Source: Mycoplana azooxidifex
GTDB taxonomy: Bacteria > Pseudomonadota > Alphaproteobacteria > Rhizobiales > Rhizobiaceae
Assembly (NCBI RefSeq): GCF_014196765.1
Contig: NZ_JACIEE010000005.1
Coordinates: forward strand, 62,001 to 126,000
Direction: 5' to 3'
Length of the DNA stretch: 64,000 nt
Shown here: in pieces, positions 42,854-51,355 of the stretch
Numbering within the stretch: position 1 is the stretch's first letter
How the letters are laid out: each line of letters opens with the position of its first letter
The notes under the pieces: generated by a model
Told to the model about the DNA's origin: nothing
The model's input: the letters and a program-made list of their open reading frames with translations, nothing else
Database searches by the model: none
Translations under genes and position numbers: made by a program

Positions 42854-43222
42854 ATGAAACCCTTGATCCTCGTTTCCCTGCTGGCCGGTGCCGCAACACT
42901 CGCTTCCTGCCAGAGTTCGGAGCGCGCGAACACATATGCGCCCGCTGCCCAGGCACCACGGGGCGTAGACGGATCCTGGGTGGATGCGAACGGCCTGGTC
43001 TCGACGTTCAACGGCGGCCAGTTCGCCACGCGGACGACCGACACCAACACGACGATGGCAACCGGCACCTATGTCCAGCAGCCGGGCGGGCTGATCGAGA
43101 TCAGCCTCTTCTCCAACATTTCCAAGTCGGCTTCCAAGGCCAACTGCTCGCTCGTCTCCCAGCGCCAGCTGAACTGCACCTCGGGTTCCGGCGCGCAGTT
43201 CACGCTGAACCGCCAGGGCTGA
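42854..43222 (+). CDS. omp10: Omp10-like outer-membrane lipoprotein
   Basis: A 122-residue lipoprotein. The signal peptide has a lipobox L-A-S-C with Cys19 as the acylated residue. The mature part carries G-S-W-V-D-A-N-G near 40, F-N-G-G-x-F-A-T-R-T-T-D-T-N near 52 and Q-L-N-C-T-S-G near 108, closely following Brucella Omp10. Two further Cys residues may form a disulfide. Omp10 is a surface-exposed lipoprotein of Brucella and relatives; its molecular role is unclear. A phzF fragment begins directly at its stop codon. Confidence 0.88.
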   Translation: MKPLILVSLLAGAATLASCQSSERANTYAPAAQAPRGVDGSWVDANGLVSTFNGGQFATRTTDTNTTMATGTYVQQPGGLIEISLFSNISKSASKANCSLVSQRQLNCTSGSGAQFTLNRQG

Positions 43223-43446
43223 GGCTGAGGCCGTCAACCCCTTCGCATCCGGCGGCGTCTACGAGGATCCGGTGACGGGGGCCGCTGCCGTTGCCGGATA
43301 CCTGCGCGATCTCGGCTGGCCGCACCAAGGATCGATCGAGATCGTCCAGGGCCAAGGCATGCGCTCGCGCCTCCATGCTGGCATTCCACCGCAAACCGGG
43401 CAGCTCGATCCGCGTCAGCGGCACCGCACGGATCATGCAGGATTGA
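43221..43446 (+). pseudogene. Decayed 3' fragment of a PhzF-family gene
   Basis: One frame reads N-P-F-A-S-G-G-V-Y-E-D-P-V-T-G-A-A near 43234-43290, the classic PhzF C-domain motif. It continues through Y-L-R-D-L-G-W-P-H and I-E-I-V-Q-G to about 43395. The rest of the family C-terminus (S-S-I-R-V-S-G-T-A-R-I-M) continues in the next frame to TGA at 43444. So the fragment has lost its 5' two-thirds at the junction with omp10 and carries at least one frameshift. PhzF-like proteins are isomerase/epimerases; this copy is dead. Confidence 0.8.
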
Positions 43447-43613
43447 GGCGGCACGGCGGCGCTTAACCTTCTTCCACAAGCAGCACCGGCCCGTTCCGTT
43501 TTCCTCTTGAAGTTGCGCCTGCGCGGTGGAACCATCGGTTCCGTTCGGGAACCACGGCTGCCCGGCTGTTGCCTGAGAAGCGGCCTTCCCGTGGGAAACA
43601 GGAGAACCTGCCC
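43223..43613 (+). other. Intergenic region after omp10
   Basis: Apart from the phzF remnant, 43447-43613 carries no gene. It ends in the GGAG site of the nucleotidase gene; no clear promoter was seen. Confidence 0.6.
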
Positions 43614-45479
43614 ATGAATTGCCTTCGCATCGGCCTCTTGGCCACGTCCCTGCTGGCCCTGTCCGGCGGCACGGCTTTCGCCGACTACGAACTGAACATC
43701 CTCCACATCAACGACCTGCACTCGCGCATCGAGCCCATCAACAAGTACGATTCCACCTGCTCGGCCGAGGAGGAAGGCAAGAACGAGTGCTTCGGCGGCA
43801 TCGCCCGCGTGAAGGCCGCAATCGACGCGCGCCGCAAGACGTTGACCGATGCCGGCGCGAACGTGCTGGTGCTCGACGCCGGCGACCAGTTCCAGGGTTC
43901 GCTGTTCTACACGACCTACAAGAGCGGGGCCGTGGCCGATTTCATGAACGGCATCGGCTTCGACGCCATGGCGGTCGGCAATCACGAATTCGACAACGGC
44001 CCGGAGGAACTGGCGAAGTTCCTCGACAAGGCGAAATTCCCGATCATCTCCGGCAACACCGTCGCCGGCGCCGACACGCCGATCGCCAACCGCATTCCGG
44101 GCTATGTGATCAAGGATATCGGCGGCCAGAGGGTGGCGATCATCTCCGTGCTCGCGACCGATACCGGCGAGACCTCGTCCCCCGGCAAGAGCGTCTTCTT
44201 CGACGACGAGATCGCCTATCTGAAGGGCGTCATCCCGACGATACAGGCCGAGGGCGTCAACAAGATCGTGCTTCTCTCCCACGTCGGCTACCGGCGCGAC
44301 CAGGAGATCGCCCGCGCCGTGGACGGCATCGACGTCATCGTCGGCGGTCACAGCCACACGCTTCTGTCTAACACCGACGAGAAGGCCACCGGCCCCTACC
44401 CGACCTTCGTCAGGAATCCCGCCGGCATCGACGTCCCGATCGTGCAGGCCTATGCCTATTCCAAGTATCTCGGCGATCTGAAGGTGGTCTTCGACGACGC
44501 CGGCAACGTCAAGTCGACGAGCGGCGCGCCGATCCTGCTCGATTCATCCTTCACGCCGGATGCCGGCTTCGTAGCGAAGGTCAAGGAGCTTGCAGGCCCG
44601 CTCGAGGAGATGAAGTCGAAGATCGTCGCCGAAACCGCCGCCCCGATCGACGGAAGGGGCGAAAGCTGCCGCGCCGGCGAGTGCGAGATGGGCAACCTCG
44701 TCGCCGATGCCTTGCTCGACCGGACGAAAGGACAAGGCGTGACCGCCGTGATCACCAACGGTGGCGGGCTGCGCGCCTCGATCAACGCCGGCCCGGTCTC
44801 CATGGGCGAGGTCATCACCGTGCTGCCCTTCCAGAACACCGTCTCGACCTTCGGGCTGAAGGGTTCCGACATCGTTGTGGCGCTGGAGAACGGACTGAGC
44901 GAGATCGAGGACGGAGCGGGCCGCTTCCCGCAGGTCGCCGGCATGAAGTTCACCTTCGACACGTCGAAGCCTGCAGGCCACCGCGTCGTCGCCGTGCAGA
45001 TGCAGGAGGACGACGCCTTCGTCCCGCTCGACCCCGACAAGGTCTATACGCTGGCCTCCAACAACTACATGCGCGCCGGCGGCGACGGCTATGAGATTTT
45101 CGCCACGGCGGCGACGAACGCCTACGACTACGGGCCGACGCTCGACGAGGTGCTCGCCGACTACTTAGCCGCCCACCGGCCCTACAAGCCCTACACCGAT
45201 GGCCGCATCGCCACCACCATCGGCACGGCCGTGGCTGCCCCTGCAACTGCGCCCGCAGCGCCGGACACTGCGACCGCGCCCACGACGGCTACTCCGGCAG
45301 CAGCACCCGCCCCGTCCACCGCCTCCAGGCACGTCATCGTGCGCGGCGACACGCTGTGGGATCTCGCCGAGGATGCCTATGGCGACGGATTCCAGTGGCG
45401 AAAGATTTCCGAAGCCAACGGCAATCCGGAACCGCGCGCGCTCACAATCGGTTCGGAGCTTGAGGTCCCAGCCCAATAA
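43614..45479 (+). CDS. Secreted 5'-nucleotidase/UDP-sugar hydrolase with C-terminal LysM
   Basis: 621 residues. The signal peptide is 1-23 (L-L-A-T-S-L-L-A-L-S-G-G-T-A-F-A). The metallophosphatase domain has I-L-H-I-N-D-L-H-S-R near 28, D-A-G-D-Q-F-Q-G near 87, V-G-N-H-E-F-D-N near 122, L-S-H-V-G-Y near 221 and V-G-G-H-S-H near 243. The 5'-nucleotidase C-terminal domain covers about 340-510 (I-T-N-G-G-G-L-R-A near 380). A linker of Ala, Pro and Thr (530-570) leads to a LysM domain (V-R-G-D-T-L-W-D-L-A near 577). It should hydrolyse nucleotides in the periplasm while held to peptidoglycan; LysM is not usual in this family. Confidence 0.9.
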   Translation: MNCLRIGLLATSLLALSGGTAFADYELNILHINDLHSRIEPINKYDSTCSAEEEGKNECFGGIARVKAAIDARRKTLTDAGANVLVLDAGDQFQGSLFYTTYKSGAVADFMNGIGFDAMAVGNHEFDNGPEELAKFLDKAKFPIISGNTVAGADTPIANRIPGYVIKDIGGQRVAIISVLATDTGETSSPGKSVFFDDEIAYLKGVIPTIQAEGVNKIVLLSHVGYRRDQEIARAVDGIDVIVGGHSHTLLSNTDEKATGPYPTFVRNPAGIDVPIVQAYAYSKYLGDLKVVFDDAGNVKSTSGAPILLDSSFTPDAGFVAKVKELAGPLEEMKSKIVAETAAPIDGRGESCRAGECEMGNLVADALLDRTKGQGVTAVITNGGGLRASINAGPVSMGEVITVLPFQNTVSTFGLKGSDIVVALENGLSEIEDGAGRFPQVAGMKFTFDTSKPAGHRVVAVQMQEDDAFVPLDPDKVYTLASNNYMRAGGDGYEIFATAATNAYDYGPTLDEVLADYLAAHRPYKPYTDGRIATTIGTAVAAPATAPAAPDTATAPTTATPAAAPAPSTASRHVIVRGDTLWDLAEDAYGDGFQWRKISEANGNPEPRALTIGSELEVPAQ

Positions 45480-45505
45480 AAGGACAATTTGTCTCCACAT
45501 TTCAT

Positions 45506-45541
45506 GCCGGCTCGGGCTTTCCCGGGCCGGCTTTTCTTTTT
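45506..45541 (+). terminator. Rho-independent terminator after the nucleotidase gene
   Basis: An 11-bp stem (45506-45516 with 45521-45531, one G-U pair) with a CTTT loop is followed by TTTCTTTTT. Confidence 0.85.
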
Positions 45542-45605
45542 AGAACAATTACAGAAGAGTTCCGGCCGGTACCGCCGCCGTCAGACCGAATGCACAGGAC
45601 CCAAA

Positions 45606-46637
45606 ATGCACGATGCCGCCACGAAGTCCGCCGACCATCCTTCCGTCCAGCACGGCCGGGTCGGCGTCCTGCTCGTCAATCTAGGCACCCCGGACGGCAC
45701 CGACTATGCCTCGATGCGGCGCTACCTGAAGGAGTTCCTCACCGACAAGCGGGTGATCGAATGGCCGAAGATCGCCTGGTACCCGATCCTGTTCGGCATC
45801 GTTCTCAACACCCGGCCGGGCAAGGTGGGCAAGGCCTATGAGCTGATCTGGAACAAGGAGAAGAACGAGAGCTTCCTTCGCACCTACACGCGCAACCAGG
45901 CCGAACTGATGTCAGCAGCGCTTGCCGGCCATCCCGACGCCGTCGTCGACTGGGCGATGCGCTACGGCCAGCCGTCAATCGCCTCGCGGCTGGAGCATCT
46001 GCAGCAGCAGGGCTGCGAGCGCATCCTGCTCTTTCCCCTCTACCCGCAATACGCGGCCGCCACCACGGCGACGGTCAACGACAAGGCCTTCGAGGCGCTC
46101 CTGAAGATGCGCTGGCAGCCGGCGCTGCGCACGGTTCCGCCCTATCACGACGACCCGAGCTATATCGAGGCGCTCGCCAACTCCATCACCGGGCGTCTTT
46201 CCACGCTGGACTGGGAGCCGGAAGTGGTGCTCGCCTCGTTCCACGGCATTCCCAAATCCTATTTCGACAAGGGCGATCCCTATTACTGTCAATGCCAGAA
46301 GACCGCCCGCCTGCTGCGCGACAGGCTCGGCTGGTCGAAGGAAAAGCTGCAGGTGACCTTCCAGTCGCGATTCGGCCCGGAGGAATGGCTGCAGCCCTAT
46401 ACCGACAAGACGGTGGAAAGGCTGGCGCAGGAGGGCGTCAAGCGCATCGCCGTCCTCAATCCCGGCTTCGTCTCCGACTGCCTCGAGACGCTGGAGGAGA
46501 TCGCCGTCCAGGCGGCCGAGAGCTTCCACCACAACGGCGGCGAGAAGTTCGCCCATATCCCCTGCCTGAACGACAGCCCCGATGGCATGGCGGTGCTGGA
46601 GAAGGTCGTCCGCCGCGAACTCGGCGGCTGGATCTGA
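45606..46637 (+). CDS. hemH: Ferrochelatase
   Basis: A 343-residue enzyme that inserts Fe(II) into protoporphyrin IX. It has V-G-V-L-L-V-N-L-G-T-P near residue 19, L-F-P-L-Y-P-Q-Y near 142, the metal-site His in S-F-H-G-I-P-K near 215, and the Glu/His region after residue 280 (P-G-F-V-S-D-C-L-E-T-L-E-E). The ATG at 45606 has an AGGAC site; codons further upstream run through the previous gene's terminator. No other haem gene is near. Confidence 0.95.
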   Translation: MHDAATKSADHPSVQHGRVGVLLVNLGTPDGTDYASMRRYLKEFLTDKRVIEWPKIAWYPILFGIVLNTRPGKVGKAYELIWNKEKNESFLRTYTRNQAELMSAALAGHPDAVVDWAMRYGQPSIASRLEHLQQQGCERILLFPLYPQYAAATTATVNDKAFEALLKMRWQPALRTVPPYHDDPSYIEALANSITGRLSTLDWEPEVVLASFHGIPKSYFDKGDPYYCQCQKTARLLRDRLGWSKEKLQVTFQSRFGPEEWLQPYTDKTVERLAQEGVKRIAVLNPGFVSDCLETLEEIAVQAAESFHHNGGEKFAHIPCLNDSPDGMAVLEKVVRRELGGWI

Positions 46638-46786
46638 CCGCCCGAAGCCGTCCCCGATTTGCCGGAACAACGGCGGAGGGTCGCACCAAATTGCGCTGGC
46701 CTTGGGGCGCAGATTGCGTAGAGTGTCGCAGATAACGCGTTGAATCTGCGCACAATCCTGGCCGGGCACCTGCCTGGAGGAACGCC

Positions 46787-47824
46787 GTGCGCAAGCCGAG
46801 GGGTCGGGGCATGTCTTTGGACGGTTTGGATATTTTTGTCGTAGCACTGGTCATCCTGGTCCTGTGGCTGCTGTTTGCCGGGATCAAGACCGTGCCGCAG
46901 GGCTACCAGTACACTGTCGAACGATTCGGCCGTTATATCCGCACCCTGCAGCCGGGCCTCAACCTCATCATCCCCTTCTTCGACAAGATCGGTGCGCGGA
47001 TGAACGTCATGGAGCAGGTTCTGGAGATCCCGACCCAGGAGGTCATCACCCGCGACAATGCCAGCGTCTCCGCCGACGCCGTCGCCTTCTTCCAGGTGTT
47101 GAACGCAGCCCAGGCCGCCTACCAGGTCTCCAATCTCGAGAATGCGGTCATGAACCTGACGATGACCAACATCCGCTCGGTCATGGGCTCGATGGATCTC
47201 GACGAACTGCTCTCCAACCGCGATGCGATCAACGAGCGGCTCCTGCACGTGGTCGATGACGCCGCCACCCCCTGGGGCTTGAAGATCACCCGTGTCGAGA
47301 TCAAGGACATCGCGCCGCCGAAGGATCTCGTCGACGCCATGGCCCGGCAGATGAAGGCCGAGCGCGAGAAGCGGGCGCAGGTGCTGGAAGCCGAAGGCGC
47401 GCGCAATGCCCAGATCCTGCGGGCCGAGGGCGCGAAGCAGTCGGCGATCCTCCAGGCCGAGGGCCAGCGCGAAGCCGCCTTCCGCGATGCCGAGGCGCGC
47501 GAGCGCCTGGCCGAAGCCGAGGCCAAGGCGACGAAGATGGTGTCGGAGGCGATCGCCGCCGGCAACGTGCAGGCGATCAACTACTTCGTGGCGCAGAAAT
47601 ACACCGAGGCGCTGGCCACGGTCGGCGCGGCACCGAACTCCAAGATCGTGCTGATGCCGATGGAAGCCTCTTCCCTGATCGGCTCGCTCGGCGGCATCGG
47701 CGCGATCGCGCGCGAGGTCTTCGGCGATGGCCCGCAGCCGGCCCCGCCCCGTCCGCGCGCCTCGACGCCGGCGACCGCCACGGCCGTCCGCAACCCCTTC
47801 GACACCACCCAGCGGGAAAGCTGA
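46787..47824 (+). CDS. SPFH/stomatin-like membrane protein (QmcA type)
   Basis: A 345-residue protein with one N-terminal transmembrane helix (about 15-34, [15 protein letters not shown]). An SPFH/band-7 domain (35-200) carries [12 protein letters not shown] near 57 and I-T-R-D-N-A-S-V near 86. A long coiled-coil helix of Ala/Glu/Arg repeats (about 190-255) drives oligomer rings. Start GTG at 46787 is preferred because GGAGGAACG precedes it at ideal spacing; an ATG eight codons in is the alternative. The next gene is nfeD-like, 4 bases on, the classic pair for membrane quality control with FtsH. Confidence 0.9.
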   Translation: MRKPRGRGMSLDGLDIFVVALVILVLWLLFAGIKTVPQGYQYTVERFGRYIRTLQPGLNLIIPFFDKIGARMNVMEQVLEIPTQEVITRDNASVSADAVAFFQVLNAAQAAYQVSNLENAVMNLTMTNIRSVMGSMDLDELLSNRDAINERLLHVVDDAATPWGLKITRVEIKDIAPPKDLVDAMARQMKAEREKRAQVLEAEGARNAQILRAEGAKQSAILQAEGQREAAFRDAEARERLAEAEAKATKMVSEAIAAGNVQAINYFVAQKYTEALATVGAAPNSKIVLMPMEASSLIGSLGGIGAIAREVFGDGPQPAPPRPRASTPATATAVRNPFDTTQRES

Positions 47825-47828
47825 GTCC

Positions 47829-48287
47829 ATGATCGCCAAGATCGCAGCCGAACTCGGCCCCTGGGCCTGGTGGGTGCTCGGCGTCGTGCTCCTGACGCTG
47901 GAAGTGCTGATGCCCGGCGTGTTCCTCGTCTGGATCGGCGTCGCCGCCGTGCTCACCGGCGCCCTGTCGCTGCTCCTGTGGGAGGCGGGCTGGTGGGTCT
48001 GGCAGGTGCAGTGGCTCGTCTTCGCCGCCCTCTCCATCGCAGCCGTATTGGTGGGACGCCGGCTCGTCGCCCGCAACGAGAAGCGCACCGACGAGCCCTT
48101 CCTGAACCAGCGCGGCCAGAGCCTCATCGGCCGCACCGCCACGCTCGAGCAGCCGATCGCCGAGGGCCGCGGGCGCATCCGGCTGGACGACACCATGTGG
48201 AACGTGCAGGGGCCGGACCTGCCGGTCGGCACGCGCGTGCGCGTCGTGGCAAGCTCCGGCCGCGACTTGACGGTGGAGCCGGTTTAG
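47829..48287 (+). CDS. NfeD family protein
   Basis: A 152-residue protein with two to three membrane segments in the first 75 residues (W-A-W-W-V-L-G-V-V-L-L-T-L-E-V-L and A-L-S-I-A-A-V-L-V). A soluble OB-fold domain (about 95-152) has G-R-T-A-T-L-E near 100 and W-N-V-Q-G near 124. This is the short NfeD1b form without a protease domain. It partners the SPFH gene just upstream and is thought to work with it in the inner membrane. Confidence 0.9.
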   Translation: MIAKIAAELGPWAWWVLGVVLLTLEVLMPGVFLVWIGVAAVLTGALSLLLWEAGWWVWQVQWLVFAALSIAAVLVGRRLVARNEKRTDEPFLNQRGQSLIGRTATLEQPIAEGRGRIRLDDTMWNVQGPDLPVGTRVRVVASSGRDLTVEPV

Positions 48288-48370
48288 CCGTCGACCCGAG
48301 AAACGAAAAATTCCGCCGCGGCGGTGCCGGCGGCGGGACCATGATCGTCAGCGCATGCCGGCTGCAGCCC

Positions 48371-49366
48371 TCAGGCGACGCCGATGCGCAGGAGGTCGTG
48401 GAAATGCACGATGCCGACCGGCCGCACGGTCTCGTCGGTGACGATCAGCGCCGAGATGTTGTGCTGGTTCAGGAGCCCGAGTGCCGCCGTTGCGAGCGTC
48501 GTCGGGCGCACGGTCTTCGGCGTGCGCGTCATGATGTCATCGACGTCGAGCGCGGCCAGGTTGCGCGACAGGTTGCGGGCGATGTCGCCGTCGGTGACGA
48601 TGCCGACCAGCTTGCCTTCGTCGCTGACGACCCCGACACAGCCGTAGTGCTTCTGCGACAGAAGCAGGACGGCGGCCGGCATCGAGGTGCCGAGCGGCAC
48701 GAGCGGCATGTTCTCGCCGCTATGCATGATATCGCCGACATGGGTCAGGCTCGCGCCCAGCTTGCCACCGGGATGGAAGGTCTTGAAATCGGTGGCGGTG
48801 AAGCCGCGCGCCTCGAGCAGGGCCACGACCAGCGCGTCGCCGAGCGAAAGCTGCATCAGCGTGGAAGTGGTCGGCGCCAGCCCGTGCGGGCAGGCTTCCT
48901 GCGCCTTCGGCAGTAGCAGCACGATGTCGGACTCGCGCGCCAGCGCCGAGCGTTCGCCGGAGGTGATCGCGATCAGCGGGATCGAAAAACGCCGGGAATA
49001 GGAGACGATCCCCTGCAACTCGGAGGTCTCGCCGCTCCAGGACATGGCGAGGATGACGTCGTCCGGGCCGATCATCCCCAGGTCGCCGTGATTGGCCTCG
49101 ACCGGGTGAACGAAAAAGGCGGGGGTGCCGGTGGAGGCAAGCGAGGCGGCGATCTTGCTGCCGATATGGCCGGACTTGCCGATGCCGGTGACGATGACCC
49201 GTCCCCGGATGTCGCCGATCGTGCGCACCGCTTCGCAGAAGGCCGCGTAGAGGGAGCCGTTCAGCGCGTCGGCCAGGGCTTCGAGGCCGGCACGCTCGGT
49301 TTCGACGGTACGGAGCGCAGAGGCGATCGCACCGCTGCTTTCCACGAGAGCTTGTCTTTTGATCAT
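48371..49366 (-). CDS. kdsD: D-arabinose 5-phosphate isomerase (KpsF/GutQ family)
   Basis: A 331-residue isomerase that makes arabinose 5-phosphate, the precursor of Kdo in LPS. A SIS sugar-isomerase domain (about 40-180) has G-I-G-K-S-G-H-I-G near 61 and S-W-S-G-E-T-S-E near 109, with D-A-L-V-V-A-L-L near 176. A pair of CBS domains (about 210-330) has D-I-M-H-S near 212 and I-V-T-D-G-D-I-A-R near 260. The order and length fit KdsD/KpsF. The start has no strong site. It is divergent from the outer-membrane beta-barrel gene, with a repeat element between them. Confidence 0.92.
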   Translation of the reverse strand: MIKRQALVESSGAIASALRTVETERAGLEALADALNGSLYAAFCEAVRTIGDIRGRVIVTGIGKSGHIGSKIAASLASTGTPAFFVHPVEANHGDLGMIGPDDVILAMSWSGETSELQGIVSYSRRFSIPLIAITSGERSALARESDIVLLLPKAQEACPHGLAPTTSTLMQLSLGDALVVALLEARGFTATDFKTFHPGGKLGASLTHVGDIMHSGENMPLVPLGTSMPAAVLLLSQKHYGCVGVVSDEGKLVGIVTDGDIARNLSRNLAALDVDDIMTRTPKTVRPTTLATAALGLLNQHNISALIVTDETVRPVGIVHFHDLLRIGVA

Positions 49367-49777
49367 GCCAGCCTGTTAGCGCTTTTGCCCCGCGATGTCC
49401 ATCAGGCGCCGCATCCGACCCGGTCACACAGCGTAATACCAACCTGCACTGATATTGACCGATTGCGTGGGACCGCCTGCGGTCATCCGGCGAGGAGCAT
49501 ACCGCAGAGCGATGCCTGGGCATCGGTCGAGGATTGCGACGCTGTCGGTGGCCGACAGACGGCCCACCCGGAGGGCCGGGCGCTTTTGGCCTGCGGACGG
49601 CGTCGAAAATCCTCGCCGGACCGACAGGTCCGGCTGCGGTTTTCTCCTGGCCGCAGGCCAAAATCGCTCCGGCGCAATCGGTCAATATCAGCGCAGGTTG
49701 GTATAAGCCACGGAAACCGAACGTTAACCCTGTTGCTTTACCTGTGGTTAGGAATTTCAGAAATCATTGCGAACACC
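49367..49777. other. Intergenic region between kdsD and the beta-barrel gene
   Basis: 411 bases, of which 49435-49705 is a MITE-like element. About 70 bases on each side must hold the promoters of the two divergent genes; no consensus was clear. Confidence 0.7.
49435..49705. mobile_element. MITE-like element with 32-bp terminal inverted repeats
   Basis: The left end (49436-49467) and right end (49673-49704) are inverted copies of a 32-bp sequence that starts ATACCAACCTGC and differs at one position. The 205-base interior is G/C rich with further internal palindromes and no credible gene. Size, perfect-looking ends and lack of coding make this a non-autonomous element mobilised by a transposase elsewhere. 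The flanks show TA on the left and AA on the right, so a target duplication is not certain. Confidence 0.75.
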
Positions 49778-51262
49778 ATGGCATACCGGCACGACAAACC
49801 AGACACGGTGCGACAGATCGCTCCGCCGCACCGCAAGGCTGCCGGCGTGCTCGTCGTCGCCACGCTGCTGGCCGTCGCCCCGGTGCACGCGCAGGAAGCC
49901 GATCCGTCCGCGCTCGGCACCGTCGAACCCATAGGCACCGCGGCCTCGCTCCAGGCGCTGGATGCCGCAGCCACGGCCGCCCCCCAGGGCGCCTCGTTCG
50001 CAGCGCCCGCCCCGACCGCTCCAGCCGCACCCGACGCGATCGAGACGAAAGCCGTCGAGGCGGCGCCGGATGCCGGCCGGCAGAACCTGCCGACGGCCTC
50101 CGTCGAAGGCTTTCGCGCCGGCGGCGTCCCCTATTCCGAAGACCCTCCGGGCATCGGCATCGGCACCTTCACGCTGCGGCCCTCGATCTCCCAGGGCATC
50201 GGCTACGAACGCACCAAGACCGGCGACCAGACCGACACGCGCAGCTTCTCCACGACCACGCTGCGCGGATCGCTCGTCTCCGACTGGTCGCGCCACCAGT
50301 TGACGATCGACGGTGCGGGCACATACGAGCGCAACTTCACCAGCAGCGACAACACCGAGCCCGAGCTCGATATCGGCGCCGACCTGCGGCTCGACCTCTC
50401 CGACCAGACGACCGCCGACCTCACCGCCGGCTACAGCCTGGAGCGGGAGGACATGGCCGATCCGAACGCCATCTCGGGCGCTGCGGTGCAGTCGGCGGTC
50501 CAGACGTTCAGCGGCGGCGCCCGCATCCAGCGCGACTTCGGCCTGATTCGCGGCACGCTGGGCGGAACGGTCGACCGCGAGACCTATGGCGACGTGGAGC
50601 TGTCGGATGGCTCCGAACTGTCGCAGAAGGATCGCAACACCACCACCGGCATCCTCACCGCCAGGATCGGTTATGAGATCTCGCCGGCGCTGATCCCCTT
50701 CGTCGAAGCGTCGGGCGGGCGCGTCCGCTACGACGAGGAGCGCGATTCGTCAGGCTACGCGCGCTCCGGCGACCTCTATGCCGGACGCGCCGGCGTGGAA
50801 CTCGATCTCGGCGAGAAACTGCGCGGCGAACTGGGCATCGGCTTTGATCGCCAGACCTTCGACGACGACCGCCTGAAGGCCATCAACGCCTTTGCCGCTG
50901 ACGGCGCAGTCGACTGGTCGCCCCAGCGCGGCACGAACGTCAACCTGGGGCTCAGAACCTCGATCGAGCCCTCCACTGCGCCCGGTGAGAGCGGCTACGT
51001 CTCCTATCTCGCCAGCAGCGAGATCACCCAGGACGTGCGCAGCAATCTCGTGGCGCGGCTGACCGGATCCTACGAGTGGCGCGATTTCCAGACGGCCTCG
51101 GCGTCCGACCAGAACGTCTACATCGTCGGCACCGGGCTCGCCTGGAACTTCAACCGCTACGTGGCGCTGAGCGGCGACGTCTCCTATGAACTGACGACGC
51201 AGAAGAACACCGAGGACACCGGCGTCACGCGCGCCGGACTGGGACTTGTCCTGCGCCGTTGA
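49778..51262 (+). CDS. Outer-membrane beta-barrel protein (BBP2/EpsL-like)
   Basis: A 494-residue protein with a long signal segment (about 20-38, A-G-V-L-V-V-A-T-L-L-A-V-A). An Ala/Pro-rich stretch (40-100) precedes a beta-barrel of about 390 residues made of alternating polar/hydrophobic strands, starting I-G-I-G-T-F-T-L-R-P-S near 127 and ending with the outer-membrane signature G-L-V-L-R-R. The barrel resembles putative beta-barrel porin-2 proteins tied to exopolysaccharide export. The ATG at 49778 is the first good start after the repeat element. Convergent with galU. Confidence 0.75.
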   Translation: MAYRHDKPDTVRQIAPPHRKAAGVLVVATLLAVAPVHAQEADPSALGTVEPIGTAASLQALDAAATAAPQGASFAAPAPTAPAAPDAIETKAVEAAPDAGRQNLPTASVEGFRAGGVPYSEDPPGIGIGTFTLRPSISQGIGYERTKTGDQTDTRSFSTTTLRGSLVSDWSRHQLTIDGAGTYERNFTSSDNTEPELDIGADLRLDLSDQTTADLTAGYSLEREDMADPNAISGAAVQSAVQTFSGGARIQRDFGLIRGTLGGTVDRETYGDVELSDGSELSQKDRNTTTGILTARIGYEISPALIPFVEASGGRVRYDEERDSSGYARSGDLYAGRAGVELDLGEKLRGELGIGFDRQTFDDDRLKAINAFAADGAVDWSPQRGTNVNLGLRTSIEPSTAPGESGYVSYLASSEITQDVRSNLVARLTGSYEWRDFQTASASDQNVYIVGTGLAWNFNRYVALSGDVSYELTTQKNTEDTGVTRAGLGLVLRR

Positions 51263-51278
51263 GCCTTCGGTTTTCCAG

Positions 51279-51335
51279 AAAAAGAGACGCCGGCCCGGAG
51301 CATGCGGGCTCCGGCGGAGGTTCCGCGCCGGAGCC
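51279..51335 (-). terminator. Palindromic terminator region after galU
   Basis: Two overlapping palindromes (51295-51314 and 51307-51335) share the word GGCTCCGG. On the minus strand they run into TCTCTTTTT (51279-51287), so the group probably ends the galU transcript. Part may also serve the convergent beta-barrel gene. Confidence 0.5.
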
Positions 51336-51355
51336 GGCGCGGAACGGGAAGCGAC

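Noticed and set aside
48313-48324. CCGCCGCGGCGG palindrome between nfeD-like and kdsD genes.
   Set aside because: Followed on the minus strand by a T-rich run and may be a terminator, but a 12-base self-palindrome cannot form a normal hairpin loop; too weak to list as a feature.
49722-49740. TTAACCCTGTTGCTTTACC before the beta-barrel gene, CtrA-box-like.
   Set aside because: The second half is TTTA at the wrong spacing and does not match TTAA-N7-TTAA.
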